Source: Rhodospirillales bacterium
Lineage (GTDB): Bacteria; Pseudomonadota; Alphaproteobacteria; Rhodospirillales; WMHbin7
Direction: 5' to 3'
DNA length: 58,038 bases
Assembly (NCBI GenBank): GCA_016214125.1
Contig: JACRPC010000005.1
Span: 1-58,038, forward strand
How positions within the stretch are numbered: position 1 is the first letter of the stretch; every line of letters starts with the position of its first letter. The translations under genes and the position numbers were made by a program. Below the pieces are notes generated by a model that did no database searches, was not told where the DNA came from, and saw only the letters and a program-made list of their open reading frames with translations. Of this stretch, positions 44,944 through 54,395 are shown in pieces.

Positions 44944-46419
44944 CTACTCGCTGCGCACCGCCCGCTCGAGCAGATAATCAAGCGTCGGCCGCGCCTTGGC
45001 CTCGACGGCGATCCGAAACCCGAACAGCCCGCGCGACAGCCGCACCAAGACCCGGTCGAGCGCCGTCAGCAGCCGCGCCAGGGCGGTGTCGCCCAAGGCC
45101 AGTTCGAAGGGCGCCGGCACCGCCTGCACCCGCTCGACCTGGAAGCCCGCCTCCTCCAGAAGCCGGGGCAGGCTTTGGAAGGTGAACAGGCGGGTGTGGC
45201 TGGCATCGAGAATGCCGCGCTTGCCGTAATTGAAATGGCCGAACAGCAATTGCAGCCGGTTGTAGAGGAAGCCGATGTTGCCCGAGGTGACGATAAGCCT
45301 GGTGCCGATGCCGCCCTTCATGCGGGCGTGCAGGCGCTCCATGAAGCGCTCGGGCTCTTTCAGATGGCCGATGACATCGAGCATCAGCACGATTTCGAAA
45401 TCGCCGTAAGCGACCGGCAGCGGATCGCGGTCGAGATCGAGCGCGTGGAACGCGGCGTAGCCGCGCTCGGGCGGCGGCGGATGGCGGTCGAGCCCGGTCA
45501 CCGCGCAACCCTTGGCGGCCAGGACCTCGCCCACCAACCCGTCGCCCGAGGCGATGTCGAGCACCCGCGCTCCGGCCGGGATGGAATCGACCGCCATGCG
45601 GTGCGCCGCCGTGAAGGTCATCTTGGGAATGTGGTAGAGCGCCTCGCGGCCCTTGGGCGCCACGTCGTATTTGCGCTGATAGACCAAGCTCCGGCGCTGC
45701 ATCTGCGCCAGAAGCGCCTGGGTCATCACGTCCCAGGCGTATTTGAGGCCGTTGACGTGGCTTACTTCCTCGCCATAGCGGGTCGGAATGGCGAATTCCC
45801 GGATGCGCAAGCCGGCGAAGTGAAGCTGGATGATGATCTCGGTGTCGAAGTGAAAATCGTTGGAATTGAGATGGAAGGGAATCCGTTCCAGCGCGCGGCG
45901 CGAATAAAGCCGAAGGCCGGAATGAAATTCGGACAAGGCGGTGCCCAGAAGCGCGTTTTCCAGCCGCGTCAGAATCTTGTTGCCGACATATTTGTAAAGC
46001 GGCATGCCGCCCTTGAGCGCGTCGCCCGGCACCATCATGCGCGAGCCGAACACCGCATCGGCCTCGCCGGCCAGCAGCGGTCGGACGAAATCCGGCAGCA
46101 CTTCCGGCGGATACTGGCCGTCGCCGTGAATGAGGCAGACGGCGTCGAAATCGTTGACCACCGCGTAGCGCATGCCGAGCTTGACGTTGCCGCCATAGCC
46201 CTGATTGACCGGATTGGTGAGGATGGTGGTCGGAAACGGGATGCCGCTTTGGTCGCGAAACGCCACCGCCTTGGCGGTGGTGGCGTCCTTCGAGGCGTCG
46301 TCGATGATCAGAAGATGGGTGTCGAAATCCTTGAGCGCCGCCGGCAGCCGGGCCAGCGTCGATTCGATGAACCGCTCGGCGTTGTAGGCGAGAAGAAAGA
46401 CGAGGACGCGGTTGCCCAT
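44944..46419 (-). CDS. Bifunctional GT2 glycosyltransferase-SAM methyltransferase fusion
   Basis: A 491-residue two-domain protein. Residues about 1-230 are a GT-A family 2 transferase: VLVFLLAYNAERFI, LIIDDASKDAT, the metal-binding region LIHGDGQYPPE, and HSGLRLYSRRALE, similar to polyprenyl-phosphate glycosyltransferases. Residues about 270-460 are a class I methyltransferase: ARVLDIASGDGLVGEVLA, then FEIVLMLDVIGHLKEPERFM, FTFQSLPRLLEEAGF. No membrane helix is evident. It may glycosylate a lipid carrier and methylate the product or a cell-surface glycan. Its gene is four bases after an aryl-CoA ligase gene and convergent with an unknown gene. Confidence 0.88.
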   Translation of the reverse strand: MGNRVLVFLLAYNAERFIESTLARLPAALKDFDTHLLIIDDASKDATTAKAVAFRDQSGIPFPTTILTNPVNQGYGGNVKLGMRYAVVNDFDAVCLIHGDGQYPPEVLPDFVRPLLAGEADAVFGSRMMVPGDALKGGMPLYKYVGNKILTRLENALLGTALSEFHSGLRLYSRRALERIPFHLNSNDFHFDTEIIIQLHFAGLRIREFAIPTRYGEEVSHVNGLKYAWDVMTQALLAQMQRRSLVYQRKYDVAPKGREALYHIPKMTFTAAHRMAVDSIPAGARVLDIASGDGLVGEVLAAKGCAVTGLDRHPPPPERGYAAFHALDLDRDPLPVAYGDFEIVLMLDVIGHLKEPERFMERLHARMKGGIGTRLIVTSGNIGFLYNRLQLLFGHFNYGKRGILDASHTRLFTFQSLPRLLEEAGFQVERVQAVPAPFELALGDTALARLLTALDRVLVRLSRGLFGFRIAVEAKARPTLDYLLERAVRSE

Positions 46420-46423
46420 GGGG

Positions 46424-48067
46424 CTATGCGATCTCCTTCAGGCGGAAGCGTTGGATCTTGCCGGTCATGGTTTTCGGCAGGTCCTCGACGAACCGAATGG
46501 CCCGCGGGTATTTGTAGGGCGCGATGTTGGCCTTGACGAAATCCTGGATGGCCTTGGCGTTGGCGTCGTTGGCGTCGCGCGCATCTTTCAGCACCACAAA
46601 CGCCTTGACGATGGTGCCACGCGCCTCGTCGGGCACGCCGATCACCGCGCATTCGCGCACCAAGGGATGCTCCATCACGGCGCGCTCGACCTCCTGGCCG
46701 GAAACATTGTAGCCCGAGGTGACGATCATGTCGTCGCCCCGGTCGACATACCAATAAACCCCATCGGGATCGCGCTCGAAGATGTCGCCGGTGACGTTCC
46801 AGCCCTGGCGCACATATTTCGCCTGACGCTCAGGATCGTCCATGTAGCGGCAGCCGGTGGGACCGCGCACCACCAACCAGCCGCGCTCGCCGCTCTTGGT
46901 GATCTCGCTGCCGGCCTCGTCGATCAGCTTGGCGGTGAAGCCGGGCACCGGGCGGCCGGTCGAGCCCGGCTTCTCGACGTTATTCCTCTCGCAGACGAAA
47001 TGCCCGTGCATCTCGGTCGAGCCGATGCCGTTGATCAGCGGCAAGCCGGACAGCGCCCGCCAGGCCTCGAAGGTCTTCATCCGCAGATGCTCGCCGGCCG
47101 AGCAGCATTTGCGAAGGCTCGACAGATCGTAGCGCCCGCCCAGCTCCAGCATCGAATTGTAGGCGGTGGGCACGGCGAACAGATTGGTGACGCGGTGGCG
47201 CTGGATGGCCTCCAGAATGGCGTCGGGCGTCGATTTGGCGAGCAGCACGGTCTGCGCGCCGTGGCGGAGCGGGAACATCAACAGCCCGCCCTGACCATAG
47301 GAAAAAGCCAGCGACGGCGCGCCGCAATGGACATCGTGGGGACTGACGCCCAGCAATTGCGGCCAGCATTCCGACGTCGCCACGATGTCGCGGTGCAGTT
47401 GGACCGCTGCCTTGGGATTGCCCGTGGTGCCCGAGGTGAAATTGATCATCGCCACATCGTCGGCCGCCGTGGCGACGGTGGCGGCGCCGGCGGGCGTGGC
47501 GTCGATCGCCCGGTCGAGGTCGGTCTTGCCGTCGCCCATCGGACTGAACAGGCCATAGCGTTCGAGCCCGGTCTTGGCCGCCGCCGTCGCCAGCTCGGCC
47601 TCCAGCGACGCTTCGCAGAGCGCAAAGCGCACCCGGACCCGTTCGATCATGAAGGAAAGCTCGTGGGCGCGCAGAAGCGGCATGGTGAGCACGGTCACCC
47701 CGCCGACTTTCAGCACCGCCAGCCAGGCGGCGATCACCATCGGCGCGTTGATCGAGCGAATCAACACCCGGTTGCCCGGCACCAGCCCCCAACCCTCGAC
47801 CAAGAGACGGGCCAGACGCTCGACCCGATCGTTCAGGTGATCGAAGCTCCAGCATCGGCCGTCAAACCAAATGGCGGGCTTGGGCCCGAAACCCTTGCGG
47901 ATCAGCCGGCCCAACAATTCGTCATAGGCGTTCATCCGGTCGGAAAAACCGGCCAGATGCGGCGCCGAATAATCGAACACCGGCATTTGATCGGCGGCCG
48001 GCAGGCGTTCAAGGACAAAGCGGTCGAGATGGGCGCTGGGCGCGCCGCCCGGAACAGGCACGCTCAT
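46424..48067 (-). CDS. AMP-dependent aryl-CoA ligase, 2-aminobenzoate/benzoate-CoA ligase-like
   Basis: A 547-residue ANL-family ligase. The ATP-binding loop is MINFTSGTTGNPKAAVQ, the adenine motif is NGIGSTEM, the hinge region is GDIFERDPDGVYWYVDRGDDMI, and the C-terminal catalytic lysine is in LPKTMTGKIQRFRL. The N-terminal third (DELLGRLIRKGFGPKPAIWF, VPGNRVLIRSINAPMVIAAW, TVLTMPLLRAHEL) looks like 2-aminobenzoate-CoA ligase. It would form an aroyl-CoA and could feed the benzoyl-CoA pool. It is sandwiched between ilvD and a glycosyltransferase fusion, so an alternative role in activating an acyl group for a surface molecule cannot be dismissed. Confidence 0.82.
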   Translation of the reverse strand: MSVPVPGGAPSAHLDRFVLERLPAADQMPVFDYSAPHLAGFSDRMNAYDELLGRLIRKGFGPKPAIWFDGRCWSFDHLNDRVERLARLLVEGWGLVPGNRVLIRSINAPMVIAAWLAVLKVGGVTVLTMPLLRAHELSFMIERVRVRFALCEASLEAELATAAAKTGLERYGLFSPMGDGKTDLDRAIDATPAGAATVATAADDVAMINFTSGTTGNPKAAVQLHRDIVATSECWPQLLGVSPHDVHCGAPSLAFSYGQGGLLMFPLRHGAQTVLLAKSTPDAILEAIQRHRVTNLFAVPTAYNSMLELGGRYDLSSLRKCCSAGEHLRMKTFEAWRALSGLPLINGIGSTEMHGHFVCERNNVEKPGSTGRPVPGFTAKLIDEAGSEITKSGERGWLVVRGPTGCRYMDDPERQAKYVRQGWNVTGDIFERDPDGVYWYVDRGDDMIVTSGYNVSGQEVERAVMEHPLVRECAVIGVPDEARGTIVKAFVVLKDARDANDANAKAIQDFVKANIAPYKYPRAIRFVEDLPKTMTGKIQRFRLKEIA

Positions 48068-48072
48068 CCCCC

Positions 48073-49917
48073 CTAGCCCTTGCTCAGACGCGCAACGTCA
48101 CGCACCGCGCCGTCGGCGGCGCTGGTGGTCATCGCCGCATAGGCCTTGAGCGCGGCGGAGACGACGCGCTCGCGGCCCACGGGCCCCCAGCCTTTGGCGT
48201 CCTGCGCCGTCTTGCGCGCCGCCAGTTCGGCCTCGGGCACCTCAAGCCGGATCGCGCGCTTGGGAATGTCGATGGCGACGCGGTCGCCCGACCGCACCAG
48301 GCCGATGGCGCCGCCCTGGGCCGCCTCGGGCGAGACATGGCCGATCGACAGGCCCGACGTGCCCCCCGAAAAGCGCCCGTCGGTGATCAGGGCGCAGGCC
48401 TTGCCCAGCCCCATCGATTTCAGATAGCTGGTGGGATAAAGCATTTCCTGCATGCCGGGGCCGCCCATCGGGCCTTCGTAGCGGATCACCACCACATCGC
48501 CTTCCTTGACGGCGCCGGCCAGAATCTTCGCCACCGCCTCCTCCTGGCTTTCGCAAACCACCGCCGGACCGGCAAAGACCAGATTCGACGGATCGACGCC
48601 GGCGGTCTTCACGATGCAGCCGTCGGGCGCCAGATTGCCGGTCAGCACCGCCAAACCGCCATCGGCGCTGTAGGCGTGGGCACCGTCGCGGATGCAGCCC
48701 CGCTTGCGGTCGGTGTCGAGCTTGGCGTAGCGCTTGCGCTGCGAAAAGGCCTTGGTGGTGGGCACGCCGCCCGGGGCGGCGCGATAGAAGCGGCGCACCC
48801 GCGCCTCTTTGGTCCGCCGCACATCCCAGCCGTCGATCGCCTCGCCCAGCGTGCGGGCATGCACGGTGGGGGCGTTGCGATCGATCAGCCCCAGCCGGTC
48901 GAGTTCGCCCAGGATCGCCATGATTCCGCCGGCGCGATGCACGTCCTCCATGTGGTAGTCGGGGGTCGAGGGCGCCACCTTGCACAGGTTGGGCACCTTG
49001 CGCGACAGCCGGTCGATGTCGGCCATGGAAAAGGACTGGCCGGCCTCACGGGCGATCGCCAAGAGATGAAGCACGGTGTTGGTCGAGCCGCCCATGGCGA
49101 TGTCGAGCGACATGGCGTTCTCGAAGGTCTTCGGCCCGGCGATGCCGCGCGGCGTGGCCGAACGGTCGTTCTGTTCGTACCAGCGCCTGGTGATCGCCAC
49201 GACGCGCCGCGCCGCTTCCAGGAACAGCTCCTTGCGGTCGGCGTGGGTGGCCAGCAGCGTGCCGTTGCCGGGCAGCGCTAGGCCCAAGACCTCGGCCAAA
49301 CAGTTCATCGAATTGGCGGTGAACATGCCCGAGCAGGAGCCGCAGGTGGGGCAGGACGAACGCTCGTACTGGGCGGCCATCTCGTCGCTCACCTGGGGAT
49401 TGGCGGCCTGGATCATGGCGTCGATCAGATCGACGGCGCGCTCCTGGCCGTCGATCACCATCTTGCCCGCCTCCATCGGCCCGCCCGAGACCAGCACGGT
49501 GGGAATGTCGAGCCGCATCGCCGCCATCAGCATGCCGGGCGTGATCTTGTCGCAGTTGGAGATCAAGAGCAGGGCGTCGGCGCAATGGGCGTTGGCCATG
49601 TACTCGACGGAATCGGCGATCAGTTCGCGCGACGGCAGGCTGTAGAGCATGCCGCCATGGCCCATGGCGATGCCGTCATCGATGGCGATAGTGTTGAACT
49701 CCTTGGCGACGGCGCCCGCCTTCTCGATCTCGCGCGCCGCCATCTGGCCCAAATCCTTCAAATGGACATGGCCGGGCACGAATTGGGTGAAGGAATTGAC
49801 CACGGCGATGATCGGCTTGCCGAAATCCTCGTCGCGCATGCCGGTGGCCCGCCAAAGGCCGCGGGCGCCCGCCATGTTGCGGCCGTGCGTGGAGGTGCGC
49901 GAGCGATATTCGGGCAT
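48073..49917 (-). CDS. ilvD: Dihydroxy-acid dehydratase
   Basis: A 614-residue enzyme of branched-chain amino acid synthesis that dehydrates 2,3-dihydroxy-isovalerate and -3-methylvalerate. It carries the Fe-S cysteines seen in [12 protein letters not shown] and [18 protein letters not shown]. The Mg/lysine region and C-terminal [28 protein letters not shown] and IGHVSPEA are all family-typical. Length matches the [4Fe-4S]-type E. coli-like group (about 616). The GGGAG site is ten bases before the ATG. It follows epmB by 63 bases and precedes the aryl-CoA ligase by five. Confidence 0.97.
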   Translation of the reverse strand: MPEYRSRTSTHGRNMAGARGLWRATGMRDEDFGKPIIAVVNSFTQFVPGHVHLKDLGQMAAREIEKAGAVAKEFNTIAIDDGIAMGHGGMLYSLPSRELIADSVEYMANAHCADALLLISNCDKITPGMLMAAMRLDIPTVLVSGGPMEAGKMVIDGQERAVDLIDAMIQAANPQVSDEMAAQYERSSCPTCGSCSGMFTANSMNCLAEVLGLALPGNGTLLATHADRKELFLEAARRVVAITRRWYEQNDRSATPRGIAGPKTFENAMSLDIAMGGSTNTVLHLLAIAREAGQSFSMADIDRLSRKVPNLCKVAPSTPDYHMEDVHRAGGIMAILGELDRLGLIDRNAPTVHARTLGEAIDGWDVRRTKEARVRRFYRAAPGGVPTTKAFSQRKRYAKLDTDRKRGCIRDGAHAYSADGGLAVLTGNLAPDGCIVKTAGVDPSNLVFAGPAVVCESQEEAVAKILAGAVKEGDVVVIRYEGPMGGPGMQEMLYPTSYLKSMGLGKACALITDGRFSGGTSGLSIGHVSPEAAQGGAIGLVRSGDRVAIDIPKRAIRLEVPEAELAARKTAQDAKGWGPVGRERVVSAALKAYAAMTTSAADGAVRDVARLSKG

Positions 49918-49980
49918 GATCCAGAGCTCCCAGTCAGAAGGAAGGCCGGAGCATACAAAGCCCGGGCCCGGAAGGCTAGA

Positions 49981-50892
49981 TTAGAACAACCCCTCGAGAT
50001 CGGTCCGGGTCCAGGCGGGAACCGGGCGTTTGCCCAACCCTTTGGGGTTATCAAGGATATAGAGCGGCTGGGCGAGGCCGGAAAGCTGGTCGCGCAAGGC
50101 CCGCACCAGCGCCACCCCCTCGGCTAGGCTGGGGCGGAATTGGGCGGTGCCCGGCGCGCGGTCGGGATGGTGCAGGTAATAGGGCTTCACGCCCGCCGCC
50201 AACAGGGCGCGCATCAGAGCCGCCAGATTTTCGATCCGGTCGTTGACGCCCTTGAGCAGCACGGTCTGGGACAATAGCGCCAGCCCGGCCTTGGCCAGAC
50301 GGCGGATCGCCTGGCGCGCCTCGGGACCAAGTTCGTTGGCGTGGTTGCAATGAAGGACCAGGAACACCGGCTTGACGATGCCGAGCGCCTTCAGCATCGC
50401 CCGATCGATGCGCTCGGGCCTGGCGATCGGCACCCGCGTGTGGATGCGCAGGATCTCGATATTCGGCCAGCCGGCGATCTCGGTCATCAGGGTGCCCAGG
50501 CGCTTGGGCGGAAGCATGAGTGGATCGCCACCCGACAAGATGATCTCGCGCAGCTCGGGTTCGTTGCGAAGATAAGCCAGCGCCCGTTTGAGATCGGAAG
50601 GGGTCAAGGCCCCCGCCCCCACCCGGTCGCGCCGGAAGCAGAAGCGGCAATGGACCGGACAGGCGAGCGTCGGCATCAAGAGCGCCCGATCGGCATGGCG
50701 GCGCACCACGCCCGGCACCGGCGCATGGCTTTGATCGCCGATCGGATCGTCCATATCCTCGGGCGTCCGCAAGGCCTCGTCGGGCTGGGGCTCGAACTGG
50801 CGGGCCAGCGGATCGGCCGGGTCGGCCTTGTCGATCCGCCTTAACAAAACGGGCGGGATGCGACGCGGAAAGGAGGCTTGGCGGAGGCTCAT
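49981..50892 (-). CDS. epmB: EF-P beta-lysylation protein, radical-SAM lysine 2,3-aminomutase
   Basis: A 303-residue radical SAM enzyme. The cluster motif CPVHCRFC has the CxxxCxxC spacing. EIILSGGDPLMLPPKRL and IHTRVPIARPERI follow, and the C-terminal half has QTVLLKGVNDRIENLAALM and KPYYLHHPDRAPGTAQF. It is shorter than catabolic KamA, as is EpmB, and its PLP-lysine would be in the C-terminal part. It converts lysine to (R)-beta-lysine for attachment to elongation factor P. It is divergent from epmA with only 30 bases between starts, which strongly supports the assignment. The efp gene is not in the window. Confidence 0.93.
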   Translation of the reverse strand: MSLRQASFPRRIPPVLLRRIDKADPADPLARQFEPQPDEALRTPEDMDDPIGDQSHAPVPGVVRRHADRALLMPTLACPVHCRFCFRRDRVGAGALTPSDLKRALAYLRNEPELREIILSGGDPLMLPPKRLGTLMTEIAGWPNIEILRIHTRVPIARPERIDRAMLKALGIVKPVFLVLHCNHANELGPEARQAIRRLAKAGLALLSQTVLLKGVNDRIENLAALMRALLAAGVKPYYLHHPDRAPGTAQFRPSLAEGVALVRALRDQLSGLAQPLYILDNPKGLGKRPVPAWTRTDLEGLF

Positions 50893-50922
50893 GGTCGTGC
50901 GACCTTTAAGCCCGAGACCGCC

Positions 50923-51975
50923 ATGACGCAAGAGCTTCCCCCCTGGCATCCCGATTCCCTGGCCCGCCGGCGCCCTCATCTGGCGGCGCGCGCCCGCCTG
51001 ATCGGCGCGCTGCGGCGCTATTTCGAAGAGGAAGGTTTCGTCGAGGTCGAGACCCCGGCCCTGCAAATCTGCCCGGGCATGGAGCCGCATCTGCAGGCTT
51101 TCGCAACCCGGCTTGACGAGCCCTTTGGCCAGGGGCAGCGCAGCCTTTATCTGCACACCTCGCCCGAGCTGGCGATGAAGAAGCTGCTGGTGGCCGGGGT
51201 GCCACGCCTCTATCAGCTCGCCCGGGTCTTCCGCAATGGCGAGCGGGCCGCCACGCACCATCCGGAATTCACCATGCTGGAATGGTACCGCAACGAGGCC
51301 GACAGCCATTGCCTGGAGAAGGACTGCCGGGCGCTGCTGGTTGCAGCGCTTGCGGCGTCGGGCCGATCGGAATTCCATTGGAACGGCCAGGCCTGCGATC
51401 CCCGCCAGCCCTGGCAACGGCTTTCGGTGGCCGAGGCCTTCCAGCGCCATGCCGGCCTCGATCTCTTGGCGACCACGCCCGATCCGCTCAGACCCGATCG
51501 CCAAGCCCTTGCCAAGGCGGCGGCGGCAATCGGCATCGTCGCGCAACCCGCCGACCGCTGGGAAGATTTGTTTTTTAAAGTGTTTCTCGATCGCATTGAG
51601 CCGCAACTGGGCATCGGCGCGCCCACCCTTCTACATGGCTATCCGCTGTCGATGGCGGCCCTGGCGCGCCCCGATCCCCGCGATCCCCGCCTGGCCGATC
51701 GTTTCGAGCTTTATGTTTGCGGCCTCGAACTGGCCAACGCCTTCGGCGAATTGACCGATGCCGCCCTTCAGCGTCGGCGCTTCGAGGCCGACCAGGCCCT
51801 GAAGCAGGAGCTTTACGGCACCGCCTATCCGATCGACGAGGATTTCCTGGCGGCTCTCGCCCACGGCCTGCCACCCTGCTCGGGCATCGCCTTGGGCTTC
51901 GATCGGCTGGTGATGTTGGCGTCCGGCGCCCCCCGGATCGACGACGTGCTCTGGCTTCCGGTCACCAAGCGCTGA
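50923..51975 (+). CDS. epmA: EF-P lysine lysyltransferase (GenX/PoxA type)
   Basis: A 350-residue truncated class II lysyl-tRNA synthetase-like protein lacking the N-terminal anticodon-binding domain. It shows motif 1 (EGFVEVETPALQICPGMEPHL), split by the family Pro-Gly-Met, motif 2 (RVFRNGERAATHHPEFTMLE) and motif 3 (GIALGFDRLVMLASGA). It attaches (R)-beta-lysine to EF-P, which helps ribosomes through polyproline. The start MTQELPPWHP is taken because an earlier in-frame ATG would overlap epmB. It pairs with divergent epmB. Confidence 0.94.
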   Translation: MTQELPPWHPDSLARRRPHLAARARLIGALRRYFEEEGFVEVETPALQICPGMEPHLQAFATRLDEPFGQGQRSLYLHTSPELAMKKLLVAGVPRLYQLARVFRNGERAATHHPEFTMLEWYRNEADSHCLEKDCRALLVAALAASGRSEFHWNGQACDPRQPWQRLSVAEAFQRHAGLDLLATTPDPLRPDRQALAKAAAAIGIVAQPADRWEDLFFKVFLDRIEPQLGIGAPTLLHGYPLSMAALARPDPRDPRLADRFELYVCGLELANAFGELTDAALQRRRFEADQALKQELYGTAYPIDEDFLAALAHGLPPCSGIALGFDRLVMLASGAPRIDDVLWLPVTKR

Positions 51976-51991
51976 ATCTTTGTCTAATCCC

Positions 51992-52020
51992 TTGTCAAAC
52001 CGTGTGGTTTGGCAATATAT
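51992..52020 (+). promoter_or_regulatory. Candidate promoter with palindrome in the spacer
   Basis: TTGTCA (51992-51997), 17-base spacer, ATATAT (52015-52020). The spacer contains the perfect repeat CAAACC-GTGT-GGTTTG (51996-52011). It would start transcription about 33 bases before the ATG at 52060. No T-run follows, so this is not the epmA terminator. Confidence 0.5.
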
Positions 52021-52059
52021 GAGAGCGACGACAGAATCTGCAACAATGGAAGAAACGCC

Positions 52060-53163
52060 ATGAACATGGCGGCGATGACGGAACTGCCCCCGGTCGACAT
52101 CTCGGTCGAGACCCGCGACGCCATTGTCGTCGGCGTCCGCCAAGTGATGGCGCTCTTGCAGAAAGCCGAGTTGCTCGACAAGGACATGACTTACCAGAAA
52201 CTCCTGGTCGAGCCGGAATCGCTTTTCTATTACATCCAGACCTATCGCAGCAATCGCGCCGCCTGCGACGCCATCGTCAAGAGCGCCGACGGCAAGCCGG
52301 TACGCGACGACAAGACGATCCTCTCCTGCGGCGTCAATCTGCTTCAGGTGCAGCGCCTGATGGTGCTGACCTGCGCCAAGCGGGTCTTCGGCGTCTCCGG
52401 TCAGATTCGGGCCCAGCCGGCCGAGGAGAAGCCGGCCAAATCCGGCTTCGGCTTCTTCAAGAAGGCCGAGAAGGAAGAACCAAAGACGATGTCGAACGAG
52501 GAGCGCTTCCTCTCCGAACTGGCCAAGTATCTGGCGTTCGATTGGCAATTGCCGCTTCTCGACACCTACCGCCAGCACCTCACCTACCAGCATCTGCTGG
52601 AATTGGGCTCCGACTTGGCGGTGATCCCCACCGAACAGGCGATCGAAGCGGCCGGCAAACTCGATCCCGCCGACATCCGCAAGGCGCGCGAGATGCTGGA
52701 AAACGATTTTGTCACCATGCTGAACGACAATCCTCAGGCGGTGAACGGCGTCATCTACTGGAACCGCGACTGGTACAAGTTCCTGCGCCCCCTTCTGGGC
52801 CGCAAAGTCTGGCAGTTCTTCGCCCGCGACCGGCAGTTCTTTACCTTGGTTGCCAACATGGACAAGGCGAAGATCCGCATTTTCGGCGAGTCGCTGGCCT
52901 TCATCGCGCCCGAGAATTTGGCTGAATTCGAGCGCCTCAACATCGACAAGATCGCCGCCCTGGTCGGCGCCTTCCACACCAATTTCGGTCTTGAGATGGA
53001 AGGCTTCATGTCCGAGAAGCGCTTCGCCAAGGATATTCTGCGCCGGCTGGTGGAAAGCTTCATGTATCTGAAGAAGGACCAGGAGCAGATCAAGATCTAT
53101 GCCGATCTCACCTGCAAGGCGATCGGCCCCAGCATCGACGCCTGGCGGGCCAAGCTAATCTGA
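52060..53163 (+). CDS. Hypothetical protein with acidic/lysine linker, helical
   Basis: A 367-residue protein I do not recognise. An N-terminal helical segment (about 10-120) is joined by a Lys/Glu/Pro-rich linker ([20 protein letters not shown], about 126-145) to a longer helical domain. That domain has several aromatic-rich motifs: [33 protein letters not shown] and [18 protein letters not shown]. No signal peptide, membrane helix or catalytic motif is apparent. The ATG at 52060 is preceded by GGA. It has its own candidate promoter and overlaps the 3' end of thiE by nine bases on the opposite strand. Function unknown. Confidence 0.75.
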   Translation: MNMAAMTELPPVDISVETRDAIVVGVRQVMALLQKAELLDKDMTYQKLLVEPESLFYYIQTYRSNRAACDAIVKSADGKPVRDDKTILSCGVNLLQVQRLMVLTCAKRVFGVSGQIRAQPAEEKPAKSGFGFFKKAEKEEPKTMSNEERFLSELAKYLAFDWQLPLLDTYRQHLTYQHLLELGSDLAVIPTEQAIEAAGKLDPADIRKAREMLENDFVTMLNDNPQAVNGVIYWNRDWYKFLRPLLGRKVWQFFARDRQFFTLVANMDKAKIRIFGESLAFIAPENLAEFERLNIDKIAALVGAFHTNFGLEMEGFMSEKRFAKDILRRLVESFMYLKKDQEQIKIYADLTCKAIGPSIDAWRAKLI

Positions 53164-53799
53164 TTGGGCGGCCCGGATCGCGGCGTTGATCGCCTTCACC
53201 CCGGCCGCCGGCCCTTGCGGATGGGCCCACACGCCCCCCGACACCGCCAGGAAATCGGCACCCGCCCGCACCAGGGGCGCACAATTCTGGGCCGTGATGC
53301 CGCCGATCGCCACGCAAGGCACCGTGGTGGCGGCGCTCCACCATTCCAGAATGTCGGGATGGGCGGCGAATTTGGCGTCCTTGGTGGTCGTGGGAAAGAA
53401 GGCGCCGAAGGCCACGTAATCGGCGCCGGCCTCGGCGGCGGCCAGCGCGAGATCGCGGGAATCGTGGCAGGTGACGCCGACGATGGCGTCGGGCCCCAGG
53501 ATATTCCGCGCCTCGGCATAGGGCGCGTCGTCCTGGCCGACATGAACGCCATCGCAGCCGGTTTGGCGCGCCAGATCGGGCCGGTCGTTAAGCAGGCAGG
53601 CGATGTCGCGCTTCTGGATGATCGGCCGCACCTGGTCGACGGCGCGCTTGATGGCGTCGTCCGCTAGGTCCTTGAGACGGATTTGCACGCAGCCGACGTC
53701 GTCGGCATCGAGAGCCTCGGCGAGAAGCTGCCCGAAGGCGGCCGGGTCGGGCAGCGTGGAGGGCGTAATCAGATAAAGGCGGCAGGCGGGCGGTTTCAT
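53155..53799 (-). CDS. thiE: Thiamine phosphate synthase
   Basis: A 214-residue TIM-barrel enzyme that couples the pyrimidine and thiazole moieties to thiamine phosphate. Seen are [66 protein letters not shown] (in two parts), the [11 protein letters not shown] loop and AIGGITAQN. It overlaps the upstream MarR gene by ATGA, an unusual partnership. Thiamine diphosphate is the cofactor of PadI/PadG, so a functional link is possible but not shown. Confidence 0.93.
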   Translation of the reverse strand: MKPPACRLYLITPSTLPDPAAFGQLLAEALDADDVGCVQIRLKDLADDAIKRAVDQVRPIIQKRDIACLLNDRPDLARQTGCDGVHVGQDDAPYAEARNILGPDAIVGVTCHDSRDLALAAAEAGADYVAFGAFFPTTTKDAKFAAHPDILEWWSAATTVPCVAIGGITAQNCAPLVRAGADFLAVSGGVWAHPQGPAAGVKAINAAIRAAQSD

Positions 53800-54281
53800 T
53801 CGACCCAGCCCCCGTTCAAGGCCATCGACACGTCTATTACCGCATCGTGGCCAGCCAGATAGGCTTCCAGGATATCGAGAAACTGCTCGCGCTTGTCCTT
53901 GGGCAAGCCGGCCAAGGAGCGCTCTTGGGCGCGTTTGGCCGCACCGGCCATCGCCGCCAAGGTCCGTTCCCCTTCCTTGGACAGCTTAAGGCGCATGCGC
54001 CGCTTGTCCTTGGGATTGATCGCACGTTCGATCAGGCCGCGCTGGGAAAGCAGCTTCAGCACCAGCCCGGCGGTCGAGCGGTCAAGCCCGGTCAGGCGGC
54101 CCAAGGCGATCTGGTCGATCCCCGGATACTGGGCCAGCACCGTGAGCGCGCCATATTGCGAAGGCGTCATTTGGAACTCGCGGCATTCCTCCAAGAACAG
54201 GGCCGCTGAGACCTGGTGGCAGCGCTTCAAGAGGAATCCGGGACGCCGGTAAAGGGCGCGCAGGGAATTGGAATCCACCAT
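53796..54281 (-). CDS. MarR family transcriptional regulator
   Basis: A 161-residue winged-helix protein. [20 protein letters not shown] leads into the HTH ([20 protein letters not shown]), and the wing has [17 protein letters not shown]. The start at 54281 ([10 protein letters not shown]) is the only in-frame ATG before the conserved core; its ribosome site is weak. It is divergent from the aldehyde dehydrogenase operon, whose promoter contains a CAGACGTCTG palindrome between -35 and -10. By analogy with other MarR-controlled catabolic genes it would repress that operon until a ligand, perhaps an aromatic acid, binds. It is coupled to thiE. Confidence 0.88.
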   Translation of the reverse strand: MVDSNSLRALYRRPGFLLKRCHQVSAALFLEECREFQMTPSQYGALTVLAQYPGIDQIALGRLTGLDRSTAGLVLKLLSQRGLIERAINPKDKRRMRLKLSKEGERTLAAMAGAAKRAQERSLAGLPKDKREQFLDILEAYLAGHDAVIDVSMALNGGWVE

Positions 54282-54314
54282 GATGATGCCGATGCGTCCT
54301 TGTTCGTGTGCGAA

Positions 54315-54343
54315 TTGACAGACGTCTGATGAAACCATACACT
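54315..54343 (+). promoter_or_regulatory. Candidate promoter/MarR operator of the aldehyde dehydrogenase operon
   Basis: Consensus TTGACA (54315-54320), 17-base spacer, TACACT (54338-54343). A perfect 10-base palindrome CAGACGTCTG (54319-54328) overlaps the -35 end and the spacer. A strong GGGGAGG site precedes the ATG at 54396. Its place in the divergent gap next to a MarR gene makes it a good repressor site. Confidence 0.6.
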
Positions 54344-54395
54344 CTCGCCACCGCACCCCCAAGAAAAATGACGGTGCGGACCAGGGGAGGTTCGG

